A stretch of DNA of 50,106 nt from an uncultured Flavobacterium sp. (GCF_937967675.1 NZ_CALBSN010000135.1:1-50106), one strand, 5' to 3'; counted from the first letter of the stretch, positions 7,096-15,639 are shown. The notes: generated by a model not told the origin, from the sequence alone. A program made the numbers and translations.

Positions 7096-7590
7096 CTACG
7101 GATTTAATATTTTTTTTAATTTCCCTTTTACACGATTCATTTTTACTCGTGCATTTACCTCACTTATCCCCAAGGTTTCTGAAATTTCGGTGTAATCTTT
7201 ATCTTCTAAATACAACAAAACTAAGGCTTTTTCAATGTCATTTAATTCGCTAATAGCGCTGTATAAAAGCTTTAATTTTTCTTCTTCTTCAAAATTGTAA
7301 TCGTCTTGTGTTACTTTATGAAAAGTATTGTCAAACTCAATGGTATCAATGGTTCTTTTCTTTTTTCGATATAAAGTAATGGCAGTATTCAATCCAACGC
7401 GATACGCCCAAGTAGTAAATTTAGAATCGCCTCTAAAGTTGGGAAAGGCTTTCCAAAGTTGTATCGTAATTTCCTGAAACAAATCGTTATGCGCATCCTC
7501 ATCAGTAGTATACAATCGACAAATTTTGTGGATTATATTCTGATTCTCTTTGAGTTGCTTAACAAAAAGTGCTTCCGATTCCGATTTCAT
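7096..7590 (-). CDS. ECF-type RNA polymerase sigma factor
   Basis: A 164-residue sigma-70 family protein with only regions 2 and 4. Region 2 includes DLFQEITIQLWKAFPNF and FTTWAYRVGLNTAI; region 4 includes the helix-turn-helix YTEISETLGISEVNARVKMN near the C-terminus. I start it at the ATG at 7590 (MKSESEAL); an upstream TTG at 7596 would add only two residues. The membrane protein begins two bases after its stop, then the TraB/GumN gene, giving a sigma factor, possible anti-sigma and exported effector operon. It may direct its own promoter at 7624-7654. Confidence 0.88.
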   Translation of the reverse strand: MKSESEALFVKQLKENQNIIHKICRLYTTDEDAHNDLFQEITIQLWKAFPNFRGDSKFTTWAYRVGLNTAITLYRKKKRTIDTIEFDNTFHKVTQDDYNFEEEEKLKLLYSAISELNDIEKALVLLYLEDKDYTEISETLGISEVNARVKMNRVKGKLKKILNP

Positions 7591-7623
7591 ATACAATAAG
7601 TAGTCATTTGAAAGAATATGTTA

Positions 7624-7654
7624 CAAGTTTAGTAAAAATCAAATACAAGTTCAA
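7624..7654 (-). promoter_or_regulatory. candidate promoter of the sigma-factor operon
   Basis: On the minus strand, TTG (7652-7654) and TAAACTTG (7624-7631) are 20 bases apart. The -7 box has one mismatch to TAnnTTTG. The start codon lies about 33 bases downstream. The TTG lies in a CAAGTTCAAG repeat (7646-7655) whose inverted copy is at 7772-7781. Confidence 0.35.
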
Positions 7655-7766
7655 GAACAAATTCAAATTTAATCACAAGGGCAAACTCAAAATTTAATTT
7701 TTTAAGATAAATTTAGATTGAAAATATAAAATTTAGTTAAATGTGAATTGACTTTAGTTGGCCCGA

Positions 7767-7797
7767 TTGAACTTGAACTTGAAATTTATTACCTTTG
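7767..7797 (+). promoter_or_regulatory. promoter of the NADH dehydrogenase gene
   Basis: TTG (7767-7769), a 20-base spacer and TACCTTTG (7790-7797) match the Bacteroidota consensus exactly. The start codon is 19 bases downstream, so the leader is very short. Confidence 0.6.
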
Positions 7798-7816
7798 ACT
7801 AATTAGATTATAAACG

Positions 7817-9121
7817 ATGAACATACCTCGTAGTAGCTTTCCTAGAATTGTCATCATTGGTGGTGGTTTTGCAGGAATTTCTTTAGCGAAAAGACTTCGC
7901 AATAAAAAAGTTCAAGTTGTTTTATTAGACAAACATAATTACCATAATTTCCAACCTTTAATGTATCAAGTGGCAACGGGCGGTTTAGAACCCGATTCGA
8001 TTGCTTATCCGATAAGGAAAATCGTTCAAGAGTATAAAGATTTTTATTTCCGATTGGCCGAAGTTCGTGATATTGACCCCGAAAACAATATCATTTATGC
8101 CGATATTGGTGATATCAAATACGATTATTTAGTCATTGCAACGGGTTCGAAAACCAATTATTTTGGAAATAAAGAAATCGAGCGCAATAGTATGGCGATG
8201 AAAACCATTCCACAATCGTTGAATATTCGTAGTTTAATTTTAGAGAATTTCGAACAAGCTTTGCTTACGAATGATATTGATGAACGTCATAGTTTGATGA
8301 ATTTTGTTTTGGTAGGCGGTGGACCAACAGGAGTAGAACTAGCGGGTGCTTTGGCCGAAATGAAAAAAGCCATTTTGCCAAAAGATTATCCCGATTTAGA
8401 TGTTCGAAAAATGGAAATCAATCTAATTCAAGGAAGTAATCGCGTTTTAGATTCGATGAGTGAAAATGCTTCGGAGAAAGCTGAAAAGTTTCTGTTAGAT
8501 TTAGGTGTAAGTGTTTGGAAAAACGTTCGTGTAACAGGTTACGATGGAAAAACCGTTACCACTAGTTCTGATTTATCTTTTGATTCCGCAACGGTGATTT
8601 GGACTGCTGGAGTTCAAGGAGCTTTGCCTCATGGTTTAAAAGCCGATAGTTTTATCAAAAATGTAAACCGTATCAAGGTTAATCAATTCAATCAAGTTGA
8701 AGGTTATGATAATCTCTTTGCAATTGGAGATATTGCCGTAATGGCTTCAGAACAATATCCTCAAGGACATCCGATGATGGCACAACCTGCGATGCAACAA
8801 GGACGATTATTAGCCAATAATTTAATTAAAATCATCAATAAAAAAGAACCTAAACCATTCGAATACAAAGACAAAGGTTCGATGGCAACCATTGGAAGAA
8901 ACAAAGCAGTTGTCGATTTACCAAAATTCAAATTTAGTGGCGTTTTCGCATGGTTTGTTTGGATGTTTGTGCATTTATTTTCGTTAATCGGATTCAAAAA
9001 TAAAGCGGTAGTATTCTTAAATTGGGTGTACAATTACATCCGTTTTGATAGAGAAGCAAGGTTAATTATGCGTCCATATAAAAATAGAAATCAAGTAAGT
9101 TTTACAAGTGATGAATTGTAA
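7817..9121 (+). CDS. ndh: type II NADH dehydrogenase (NDH-2)
   Basis: A single-subunit flavoprotein that passes electrons from NADH to menaquinone at the inner membrane without pumping protons. In order: FAD-binding VIIGGGFAG (12-20), the NDH-2 signature QPLMYQVATGGLEP (46-59), NADH-binding VLVGGGPTGVELAG (164-177), and a second FAD segment with FAIGD near residue 301. The C-terminus has a hydrophobic stretch (FAWFVWMFVHLFSLIGF) and an aromatic/basic tail suited to membrane attachment. Its 434 residues are the usual length. It has its own promoter at 7767-7797; no terminator is visible, and a repeat element follows. Confidence 0.9.
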   Translation: MNIPRSSFPRIVIIGGGFAGISLAKRLRNKKVQVVLLDKHNYHNFQPLMYQVATGGLEPDSIAYPIRKIVQEYKDFYFRLAEVRDIDPENNIIYADIGDIKYDYLVIATGSKTNYFGNKEIERNSMAMKTIPQSLNIRSLILENFEQALLTNDIDERHSLMNFVLVGGGPTGVELAGALAEMKKAILPKDYPDLDVRKMEINLIQGSNRVLDSMSENASEKAEKFLLDLGVSVWKNVRVTGYDGKTVTTSSDLSFDSATVIWTAGVQGALPHGLKADSFIKNVNRIKVNQFNQVEGYDNLFAIGDIAVMASEQYPQGHPMMAQPAMQQGRLLANNLIKIINKKEPKPFEYKDKGSMATIGRNKAVVDLPKFKFSGVFAWFVWMFVHLFSLIGFKNKAVVFLNWVYNYIRFDREARLIMRPYKNRNQVSFTSDEL

Positions 9122-9228
9122 GTGTTCAGTCGCAGTCGCAGTTTTCAGTTAGAGAAGTCGCTTAACATGAAATTATAGAATTTTCACATTAAATTACTGT
9201 GACTCATCACTGCGACTGTCGACTTCTC
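9122..9228. repeat. CAGTCGCAGT-type intergenic repeat with inverted arms
   Basis: GTGTTCAGTCGCAGT (9122-9136) recurs as GTGTTCAGTAGCAGT at 39095-39109. The arm CAGTCGCAGT (9128-9137) is inverted as ACTGCGACTG (9209-9218), and GAGAAGTCG (9152-9160) is inverted as CGACTTCTC (9220-9228). The right-hand part overlaps the last codons of the DUF3810 gene. Confidence 0.55.
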
Positions 9229-10270
9229 CATACCCAATCGCTAATCCTACAAATTTATTATACCCTTCCATGCCGTCTTTTTGTTGGTTGGCTTTAAGGA
9301 AATTATCGTAGAAATATTCAAAAAAAGTATTGATTGGCGTTTGGTATTTCTTCCAAAAGATTTCGTTTTCCTCAAAGTTTTTCAAAACGCCTTTGTTGAT
9401 TTTTTTGATATAAACTTCTGAATTTCCTTCTTGCATCATCTCTAAATTATGCAACGCATAGCGCAATGCAAAACTGTAGGCGGAATATTGGAAATACAAA
9501 TCCTCATTTTTGGCAGCCGTTACAAATCCAATGAAATTACATTCGCTTTCGCTTCCAATTCCAGTTTGATGCGCCATTTCGTGGCAAGTGGTTAGTGGTG
9601 AAGTGTATTTCGGTTTTAAATAATTGACTTGTGCTTCATTGGTAAACGGATTCAAATAACCGCCAAATCCCATATAACTCAAAGGATAACTAAACAACGA
9701 CGATTTAATGCTTTTTACTTCGTAACGAAATTCTTGTAAATCGGTTGGGATATTTTCATAACCTTTCAAGGCCAAATTATAAATTTCATCATGCGAATAC
9801 GGAATCACAACGGCAACCGAATCATTTTTAGTGATTTTAAGTTGTAAAGCATTGGTTTTTACCAACATCTTTTCAATGAAAATTTCCAATTGTTCTTTCG
9901 AATATTCTTTTTCAATATGTAGTTTTTCATGCAGCGGAATTCGGTAATAGTTCATTCCCCAAAGCAAATGAAAGAACAAGTAAAACACCGAAACCCAACT
10001 CAATATTGCTAATAGGTTATCTTTCCATTCTTTAAAAAAGCCAATTCGGTGTTTCCAAATCCAACGGAATAAAAGTAAAATTAGAATGAAATAAGTAACA
10101 TCGCCAAACGAAAACGGCAACCAACCGAAAACTTTTCTCGATACAAAAGCCAATTTCGGATAAAAACCTTTGCTGTATACATTTTCTACAAAATCAGGAA
10201 ACAAACCTATCGTTTTCACTACGATGATTTGGATAAGTAAGAATAAAGGAAGGATAAATTTTCTTTTCAC
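9194..10270 (-). CDS. DUF3810 membrane protein with HExxH metalloprotease motif
   Basis: A membrane protein of about 358 residues. Three hydrophobic segments occupy the N-terminal third, and a soluble domain follows with HEMAH (230-234), a zinc-metalloprotease-type motif, then ESECNFIGF. DUF3810 proteins of flavobacteria have this layout; the substrate is unknown. I choose GTG at 10270, giving an N-terminus reading as MKRKFILPLFLLIQ. A longer frame from TTG at 10318 adds 16 polar residues before the first membrane helix and would overlap the pepD promoter. The last ten residues (EVDSRSDESQ) are encoded by an intergenic repeat. Confidence 0.72.
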   Translation of the reverse strand: MKRKFILPLFLLIQIIVVKTIGLFPDFVENVYSKGFYPKLAFVSRKVFGWLPFSFGDVTYFILILLLFRWIWKHRIGFFKEWKDNLLAILSWVSVFYLFFHLLWGMNYYRIPLHEKLHIEKEYSKEQLEIFIEKMLVKTNALQLKITKNDSVAVVIPYSHDEIYNLALKGYENIPTDLQEFRYEVKSIKSSLFSYPLSYMGFGGYLNPFTNEAQVNYLKPKYTSPLTTCHEMAHQTGIGSESECNFIGFVTAAKNEDLYFQYSAYSFALRYALHNLEMMQEGNSEVYIKKINKGVLKNFEENEIFWKKYQTPINTFFEYFYDNFLKANQQKDGMEGYNKFVGLAIGYGEVDSRSDESQ

Positions 10271-10307
10271 AGCGCTTTTTAAAACGTAAATATAATCACA
10301 AATCAAT

Positions 10308-10336
10308 TTGTAAAGCAATTAAACTTTGTAACTTTG
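10308..10336 (+). promoter_or_regulatory. promoter of pepD
   Basis: TTG (10308-10310), an 18-base spacer and TAACTTTG (10329-10336) fit the Bacteroidota consensus fully. The start codon is 40 bases downstream. Confidence 0.55.
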
Positions 10337-10375
10337 TTATCTTAAAATTTGAAACATTAAAACTCAAATAAAACA

Positions 10376-11842
10376 ATGAGCCAAGAAATAAGAAATTTAG
10401 AGCCAAAAGCACTTTGGAACAAATTTGCCGATTTGAATGCCGTTCCGCGTCCGTCTAAGAAAGAAGAACGTGTGATTGCGTTCATGATGGAATTCGGACA
10501 AAAATTAGGATTGCCAACTGTGAAAGATCATGTGGGGAATGTGATTATCAAAAAACCAGCAACTCCAGGCATGGAAAACCGCAAAACTATCGTAATGCAA
10601 TCGCATTTGGATATGGTACACCAAAAAAATAACGATACAAATTTCGACTTTGATACACAAGGAATTGAAATGTATGTCGATGGCGATTGGGTGCGTGCTA
10701 AAGGAACTACGCTTGGTGCTGATAACGGTTTAGGAGTGGCAACCATCATGGCGATTTTAGAAAGTACTGATATTCCACATCCAGCAATCGAAGCGTTGTT
10801 TACCATTGACGAAGAAACGGGAATGACAGGAGCAATGGGCTTACAAGGCGGCATGCTTGACGGAGAAATTTTATTGAATTTAGATACTGAAGAAGATGAT
10901 GAAATCGATATCGGATGTGCGGGTGGAGTAGATGTAACCGCTACTAGAACTTACAACGAAGAAGAAACACCAGAAGGTTCGGTTGGTTATACCATTACAG
11001 TGAAAGGCTTACAAGGCGGTCACTCGGGAATGGATATTCACAAAGGATTAGGAAATGCAAACAAAATCATGAACCGTTTGTTATTTGACGGATTTGAGAA
11101 TTTTGGTCTTCAAATTTCTGAAATTTCTGGTGGAAGTTTGCGTAATGCGATTCCAAGAGAAAGTGTGGCAAAAGTAATTATCGCAGCGATTTATGACGAA
11201 GCTTTTGTTTTTGATATGCAAGAAATCATCAACGAAATCAAAGCCGAGTTCAAAACAATGGAACCTAATTTAACGATTGAAATTGTTAAAAGCGAGACAA
11301 CTCCAGCAAAAGTGATGGATTTAGGCGTGCAAGAAGGTTTGTTACGAGCGATTTATGCCGCTCACAACGGCGTTTACAGAATGTCGACTGATATGGCTGA
11401 TTTAGTGGAAACATCTAATAATATTGCAAGAGTAATTGTAAAAGATGGCGAAATTTCGATTCAGAATTTAACGCGTTCGTCTGTGGAGAGTTCTAAATTT
11501 GATTTGGCCAATGCTTTACGTTCGGCTTACGAATTGTTTGGTTGTGAAGTAGAGTTTTCAGGAAGTTACCCAGGTTGGACACCAAACGTAAAATCAGAAA
11601 TTTTAGATGTATTAACGTCTATTTACGAAAAACAAAACGGTTCTAAACCAAATGTTGTGGCTTGTCACGCTGGATTAGAATGTGGTATTTTAGGAACGAA
11701 TTATCCAAACATGGACATGATTTCTTTTGGACCAACCATTCACGGAGCACACAGCCCAGATGAAAGAGCGAGTATTTCTTCTGCTCAAAAATATTGGAAG
11801 TTTGTTTTGGAAATTTTACAAAATATTCCGGTTAAGAAATAA
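10376..11842 (+). CDS. pepD: aminoacyl-histidine dipeptidase (peptidase D, M20C)
   Basis: A cytosolic two-zinc dipeptidase of 488 residues that splits Xaa-His and other dipeptides. The M20 metal ligands and catalytic residues are all visible: H77 and D79 in SHLDMVH, D116 in LGADNGLG, the Glu pair E146-E147 in TIDEETGM, D170 in LLNLDTEED, and a C-terminal His in TIHGAHSPDERA (about H456/H459). The lid-domain segment lies between roughly 195 and 390. Length and motif order are typical. It is a single-gene transcript from the promoter at 10308-10336 to the terminator at 11861-11888. Confidence 0.92.
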   Translation: MSQEIRNLEPKALWNKFADLNAVPRPSKKEERVIAFMMEFGQKLGLPTVKDHVGNVIIKKPATPGMENRKTIVMQSHLDMVHQKNNDTNFDFDTQGIEMYVDGDWVRAKGTTLGADNGLGVATIMAILESTDIPHPAIEALFTIDEETGMTGAMGLQGGMLDGEILLNLDTEEDDEIDIGCAGGVDVTATRTYNEEETPEGSVGYTITVKGLQGGHSGMDIHKGLGNANKIMNRLLFDGFENFGLQISEISGGSLRNAIPRESVAKVIIAAIYDEAFVFDMQEIINEIKAEFKTMEPNLTIEIVKSETTPAKVMDLGVQEGLLRAIYAAHNGVYRMSTDMADLVETSNNIARVIVKDGEISIQNLTRSSVESSKFDLANALRSAYELFGCEVEFSGSYPGWTPNVKSEILDVLTSIYEKQNGSKPNVVACHAGLECGILGTNYPNMDMISFGPTIHGAHSPDERASISSAQKYWKFVLEILQNIPVKK

Positions 11843-11860
11843 GAAGATAGAATAAAGAGG

Positions 11861-11888
11861 AAATCCCGATGAAAATCGGGATTTTTTT
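11861..11888 (+). terminator. terminator of pepD
   Basis: AAATCCCGAT / ATCGGGATTT stem with a GAAA loop and a run of seven T. Confidence 0.85.
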
Positions 11889-11890
11889 GT

Positions 11891-11968
11891 GCTGGCGCGA
11901 GCATCTTGCTTGTGACCATTATTTTATTTGCCTTAATTTGTGTTCAAGAGCGTGACGCTCACGCTAGC
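11891..11968. repeat. REP-like element with inverted ends and inner palindromes
   Basis: The ends GCTGGCGCGAG (11891-11901) and CTCACGCTAGC (11958-11968) are inverted copies matching at 9 of 11 positions. Inside, CGAGCATCTTGCTTG and GAGCGTGACGCTC each form their own hairpin. The GC-rich arms contrast with an AT-rich centre and the surrounding DNA. It lies between the pepD terminator and the 3' end of a minus-strand gene. Confidence 0.6.
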
Positions 11969-12074
11969 GAGGAAAATTTGTAATTTTATTCTTATTTTTT
12001 AAAAAATACCAAAAACCTTAATAAAACTCAATATAAGTTATTAACAAAAAAAGTCTACTCTTATACTTATTGTA

Positions 12075-12701
12075 TTATTCCGTACAATAATCATTATAAA
12101 AGATAATGGCATCTTCAAGTTCAGCAAAAGTATATTTATAGTTTTTGAGATCATCTACTAATGTTGTACAATCTGAAAGATAATTAGAAACATTTTTTGC
12201 CCAACTCTTAATAATTGAACAATCAATACATGTTGCAATTTCTTCATTATCTCTTTTTAAATAATTGTTTTGTACATTGGTTTTAGGAGTATTTGTATTT
12301 GGAAAGTTGTTTTTATTTACATTATAATTTTCAAAATATAATCTATAGGTCATGGTTTCTGGACTTCGATAAAGTTTTACTTCGCCATCAACTAAAATTT
12401 CTAATAATTTAGGATATTCATACTTACTTGTTTTTACATATTCAAATGTTTTAGTCATTTCAAAACCAATGAAGGTAATTTTAGAAATGTCTTCGAAATC
12501 CCAAAAATCACCTTTTTCTTCTTTTGTTAATCTAAATTTTATTTTTTCTTTAGGATCTAAAATGTTTACAATTTTAAGCATTCCAAATCCTTCTAAAGCA
12601 GTTCCATCTTTAAAATAGATAATGCATTCTTGGTCTTGAGAAAACGCTGAAAAGTTGTTTAAAAGTAGAAATAGAAATAAATTGAAGGTAAATAGTTTCA
12701 T
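12075..12701 (-). CDS. hypothetical secreted protein
   Basis: A 208-residue protein with a clear Sec signal peptide (FLFLLLNNFSAFSQ, ending near residue 22). The mature part starts with a short beta-rich region (ECIIYFKDGTALEGFGML) that resembles the start of other Bacteroidota secreted proteins. It has four cysteines towards the C-terminus: ATCIDC, then DC and YC. I do not recognise a family. A -7 box (TATCTTTG, 12726-12733) lies upstream and a terminator at 12770-12797 separates it from the PepSY gene, so it is likely transcribed alone. Confidence 0.65.
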   Translation of the reverse strand: MKLFTFNLFLFLLLNNFSAFSQDQECIIYFKDGTALEGFGMLKIVNILDPKEKIKFRLTKEEKGDFWDFEDISKITFIGFEMTKTFEYVKTSKYEYPKLLEILVDGEVKLYRSPETMTYRLYFENYNVNKNNFPNTNTPKTNVQNNYLKRDNEEIATCIDCSIIKSWAKNVSNYLSDCTTLVDDLKNYKYTFAELEDAIIFYNDYCTE

Positions 12702-12725
12702 TATAGCATTTGATTTTTCTTACAA

Positions 12726-12733
12726 CAAAGATA
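12726..12733 (-). promoter_or_regulatory. -7 promoter box of the secreted-protein gene
   Basis: TATCTTTG on the minus strand fits TAnnTTTG, 24 bases before the start codon. No well-spaced TTG is seen. Confidence 0.35.
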
Positions 12734-12769
12734 TCATATAAATTCAATATTGAAATTTTCATTTTAAAC

Positions 12770-12797
12770 AAAAAAGGCTCACTTTCGTGAACCTTTT
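12770..12797 (-). terminator. terminator after the PepSY gene
   Basis: AAAAGG-TCAC / GTGA-CCTTTT stem with one mismatch and a TTTC loop, directly after the PepSY gene stop. On the minus strand it is followed by a T-run. Confidence 0.65.
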
Positions 12798-12803
12798 CTT
12801 TTA

Positions 12804-13352
12804 TTAACTCAAAATAATTAAAACTAAGATGGGGAAAATAATTCCGGCTACGGCTAGTTTCCAGCCTCGGCGTTTAAAGGTGTTTTTGCCGTGGGTTACC
12901 ATTAAAGTTCCCGTGATGGCAATAAGTATTAATGAGATTCCAAAAATATCAGAGTAGTAAATCCACCAGTTAGAAGTAGTTTTATGCAACTTCATTGTTT
13001 GGCTGATAATTGGTGTTTTGTTGAAAGCAACAATTTCGCCTTTACCTGTTTTCATATCGATTTCTACATCGTGCTTTTCAAACGAAATTTTAAACGTGCC
13101 TTTCTTTACGTTATGGCGACGCATTTTATCATCGATGCCCAATTGTTTTCCTAAGTTTTCAGCAAATTCCTCTGTAATTTGGCTTTCTTCTGGCAATTGT
13201 ACTTTGATGTTTTTGGTTTCGATGGTATATTTTTCAGGATGCCAATGTTCTCTATGGTTCATTAAAATTCCTGAAAAGGCAAACGAAATAATCAATCCTA
13301 CGTAGAAGTAACCAAAATCGCGGTGAATGTCTCTAATTAATTTTTGTTTCAT
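12804..13352 (-). CDS. PepSY-associated membrane protein, partner of a siderophore receptor
   Basis: A 182-residue inner-membrane protein with a first helix at about 14-31 containing FGYFYVGLIISFAFSG, a periplasmic PepSY-like domain (about 40-125), and two C-terminal helices (about 133-153 and 164-182). HRDFGYFYVG and NHREHWHP have the histidines typical of the PepSY-TM family, which includes iron-siderophore reductases such as FegB/PiuB-like proteins. It starts 20 bases after the receptor gene and shares its promoter. The likely role is release or reduction of ferric iron after receptor-mediated uptake; that is inferred from family and neighbour. Confidence 0.8.
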   Translation of the reverse strand: MKQKLIRDIHRDFGYFYVGLIISFAFSGILMNHREHWHPEKYTIETKNIKVQLPEESQITEEFAENLGKQLGIDDKMRRHNVKKGTFKISFEKHDVEIDMKTGKGEIVAFNKTPIISQTMKLHKTTSNWWIYYSDIFGISLILIAITGTLMVTHGKNTFKRRGWKLAVAGIIFPILVLIILS

Positions 13353-13372
13353 GTTTTTATTTGATTGAATTC

Positions 13373-15577
13373 TTAAAATTTATAACGTAACGAAGTTAAA
13401 ATTTGTCTTGGAGCAATTGGATTTACACTGTAATTTTCGTGTAAGGTATAATTTAACTCGTTGGTAATATTGGATAATTTGCAAAGTAAAGTAAAATCTT
13501 TCCAAGTGTAGCCTAAAGAAACATCAATTGTGGTATATCCATCTACAGGAATTTCTCTATCCCAAACATTATTTGGATAAGCCGGATTTACTTGATTGTT
13601 CCATCCGCCTAATCGGTTACCAATGTAGTTTCCAATAGCACCAATCGATACATTTTTGAACATTCCGGTTGGAACCGTATAGAAGAAACTTAAGTTTGCT
13701 GTATGTTGCGGTGTTCTTACCAAACGATCACCTTCGATAAAACTTCCAGTAGCACCAGTGGTTTTAGTGTAGCGCATATCGTTGTAGCTGTAACCTGCCA
13801 TAATATTAAAATCATCAATTGGTTTGTAGGTAATATCCAATTCGATTCCTTTACTGGTTGTTTCACCGCTTAACGCTTTTACATTGGTGTTTGTGTTGAG
13901 GTTTCCATTTGCGTCAAATTCAGCTGTTTGTGCTAAATTACTGTTCACAATTTGGTACAAAGTAACATTTGTTGTTAATTTTCCTTTCCAAAATTCATTT
14001 TTAATTCCCGCTTCAATTTGGTCAATAATAGAAGGTTCAATAGCGTTGTTGTAAATGTCTACACCTGTATTTGGAGTAAAAGAATTAGAGTAACTCGAAA
14101 ATATAGTAGTATATTTAGTAGGTTGGTAAATCAATCCTACTTTTGGAGAAAAAGCTCTGTCATTTCGGATTGTTTCTTCTGTAACTGTATTTGCAGCTAT
14201 ATTATGAGTTTCAGGTTTCGCTTCTTGATATGAATAACGAACGCCTAATAACGCTTTGAATTTTTCAGAAAACGAAATTAAATCTTGTGCATAAACTCCA
14301 AAACGTGTAGTTTCTGTTTTTACGATTCTGGTAACTTCTGAAGGTAAAACAGGACCATCTAAAGAAGCATTATATACGTTAGGGTCAAATATATTTACTG
14401 AGTCATAGGTTGTAACGGTTGCGCCTGTAATTGGATCGTAAAATCGGAATGTATAAGTGTCGGCATTTGAAATTTCGGTATCAATTCCTGTGAATAATTG
14501 GTGTTTGATTTTTCCTGTTTTAAAGTTGCCTTGTAAACTAATTTGGTTAGCCAAAATTTGTTCTACTGCTTTATTTCTTCCATACGGACGATTCCAATCA
14601 CCATTTGCTGCTGGTTGAATACGTTCTGTTCCAATAGATTCTCTGTTGTAATCTTGGAAAGAAGAATTAAAGTTCAGTTTCCAATTTTTATTGAATTCAT
14701 GATTCACTAAAACCGAAGCAGTTGTTTGTTTTGTGTTTCCATTCGACCATTTGGCACCTAAATAAGCGTTTCTTGGTATATCGGCAATTTCTTTTCCGAT
14801 AGAACCAGTTCCAAAATCAGGCGTCCAATCGTCGCTTAAATAATCGGCTTGTAATGTTATTTCTGTTTTGTCACTTACTTTGAAAAGTAGTGAAGGGTTA
14901 ACGTAGTAGCGATTCTTAGTTACATAATCTCTAAAACTCTCTGAATTCTCGTACGAGCCATTAAAACGATACGCAATAGATTTACTAAGTACGCCATAAA
15001 CATCAGCCGAAGGTTTGTAGAAATTGTAACTTCCAGCTTGCATGCTGATTTCGCCACCAGTTTTAAAGTTTGGTGTTTTGGTTACCATGTTCATAATTCC
15101 TCCAGGCGCTACATTTCCATATAATAAAGCAGCGCTCCCTTTTAAAATTTCTACTTTTTCTAATGATGAAACTTCTGGAATGGAACCGCCATTAAAACGG
15201 AATCCATTTTTAAACATATTGTTTGCCGACATGTCATAGCCTCTAGACCAAAACGATTCTTGTGCGCCACCACGAGCCGAACCCACATAAACACCGTTAG
15301 CGTTTTTAACAACATCACTCAAACGAATGGATTGTTGTTGTTGGATGATTTCTTTTCCAATAACTTGGATGGCTTGAGGTAAATCTTTTTCTTTGATTCC
15401 AGCTCTGTTTACGGAAGATTTAGAGGGATTGTTTTTAGCTTCTATAATGACTTCTTTTAATTTTTTCACAGTATCATTTTCCGTAAAAAAATTGTCGCTA
15501 ATGTCATTATTATGTTCTTGTGCCATTGCCTGTAGGGAAGACAATATGACTATGGTTTTAAAAATGGTTTTATACAT
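13373..15577 (-). CDS. TonB-dependent siderophore receptor
   Basis: A 734-residue outer-membrane receptor. It has a signal peptide (cleaved after AMAQ, about residue 19), a TonB-box-like segment (KLKEVIIEA, about 40-48), a plug domain (about 65-170) with LPQAIQVIGKE, VYVGSARGG and VEILKGSAALLYG, and a 22-strand-type barrel ending in the expected C-terminal Phe (SLRYKF). The plug resembles the FhuA/FhuE-type siderophore group. Unlike many Bacteroidota receptors it has no carboxypeptidase-regulatory-like domain at the N-terminus. It is followed by the PepSY membrane gene, and its promoter is bracketed by two operator-like repeats. Confidence 0.9.
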   Translation of the reverse strand: MYKTIFKTIVILSSLQAMAQEHNNDISDNFFTENDTVKKLKEVIIEAKNNPSKSSVNRAGIKEKDLPQAIQVIGKEIIQQQQSIRLSDVVKNANGVYVGSARGGAQESFWSRGYDMSANNMFKNGFRFNGGSIPEVSSLEKVEILKGSAALLYGNVAPGGIMNMVTKTPNFKTGGEISMQAGSYNFYKPSADVYGVLSKSIAYRFNGSYENSESFRDYVTKNRYYVNPSLLFKVSDKTEITLQADYLSDDWTPDFGTGSIGKEIADIPRNAYLGAKWSNGNTKQTTASVLVNHEFNKNWKLNFNSSFQDYNRESIGTERIQPAANGDWNRPYGRNKAVEQILANQISLQGNFKTGKIKHQLFTGIDTEISNADTYTFRFYDPITGATVTTYDSVNIFDPNVYNASLDGPVLPSEVTRIVKTETTRFGVYAQDLISFSEKFKALLGVRYSYQEAKPETHNIAANTVTEETIRNDRAFSPKVGLIYQPTKYTTIFSSYSNSFTPNTGVDIYNNAIEPSIIDQIEAGIKNEFWKGKLTTNVTLYQIVNSNLAQTAEFDANGNLNTNTNVKALSGETTSKGIELDITYKPIDDFNIMAGYSYNDMRYTKTTGATGSFIEGDRLVRTPQHTANLSFFYTVPTGMFKNVSIGAIGNYIGNRLGGWNNQVNPAYPNNVWDREIPVDGYTTIDVSLGYTWKDFTLLCKLSNITNELNYTLHENYSVNPIAPRQILTSLRYKF

Positions 15578-15578
15578 C

Positions 15579-15601
15579 TTATTTAGATTTAATTAAAATA
15601 A
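15579..15601 (-). promoter_or_regulatory. operator-like repeat, proximal copy
   Basis: A 23-bp element starting TTATTTAGATTTA and ending AAAATAA on the plus strand, two bases from the receptor start codon. It is identical at 21 of 23 positions to the copy at 15640-15662. In the mRNA it falls between the transcription start and the ATG. Confidence 0.5.
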
Positions 15602-15606
15602 CGATG

Positions 15607-15636
15607 CAAATGTATAAAGTCAAAATGAATTCACAA
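15607..15636 (-). promoter_or_regulatory. promoter of the siderophore receptor operon
   Basis: On the minus strand, TTG (15634-15636), a 19-base spacer and TACATTTG (15607-15614) match the consensus exactly. The start codon is 30 bases beyond. Confidence 0.6.
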
Positions 15637-15639
15637 AGT

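Noticed and set aside
10271..10318. N-terminal extension of the DUF3810 gene from TTG 10318
   Set aside because: It would overlap the pepD promoter and adds a polar segment before the first membrane helix; GTG 10270 is a better start.
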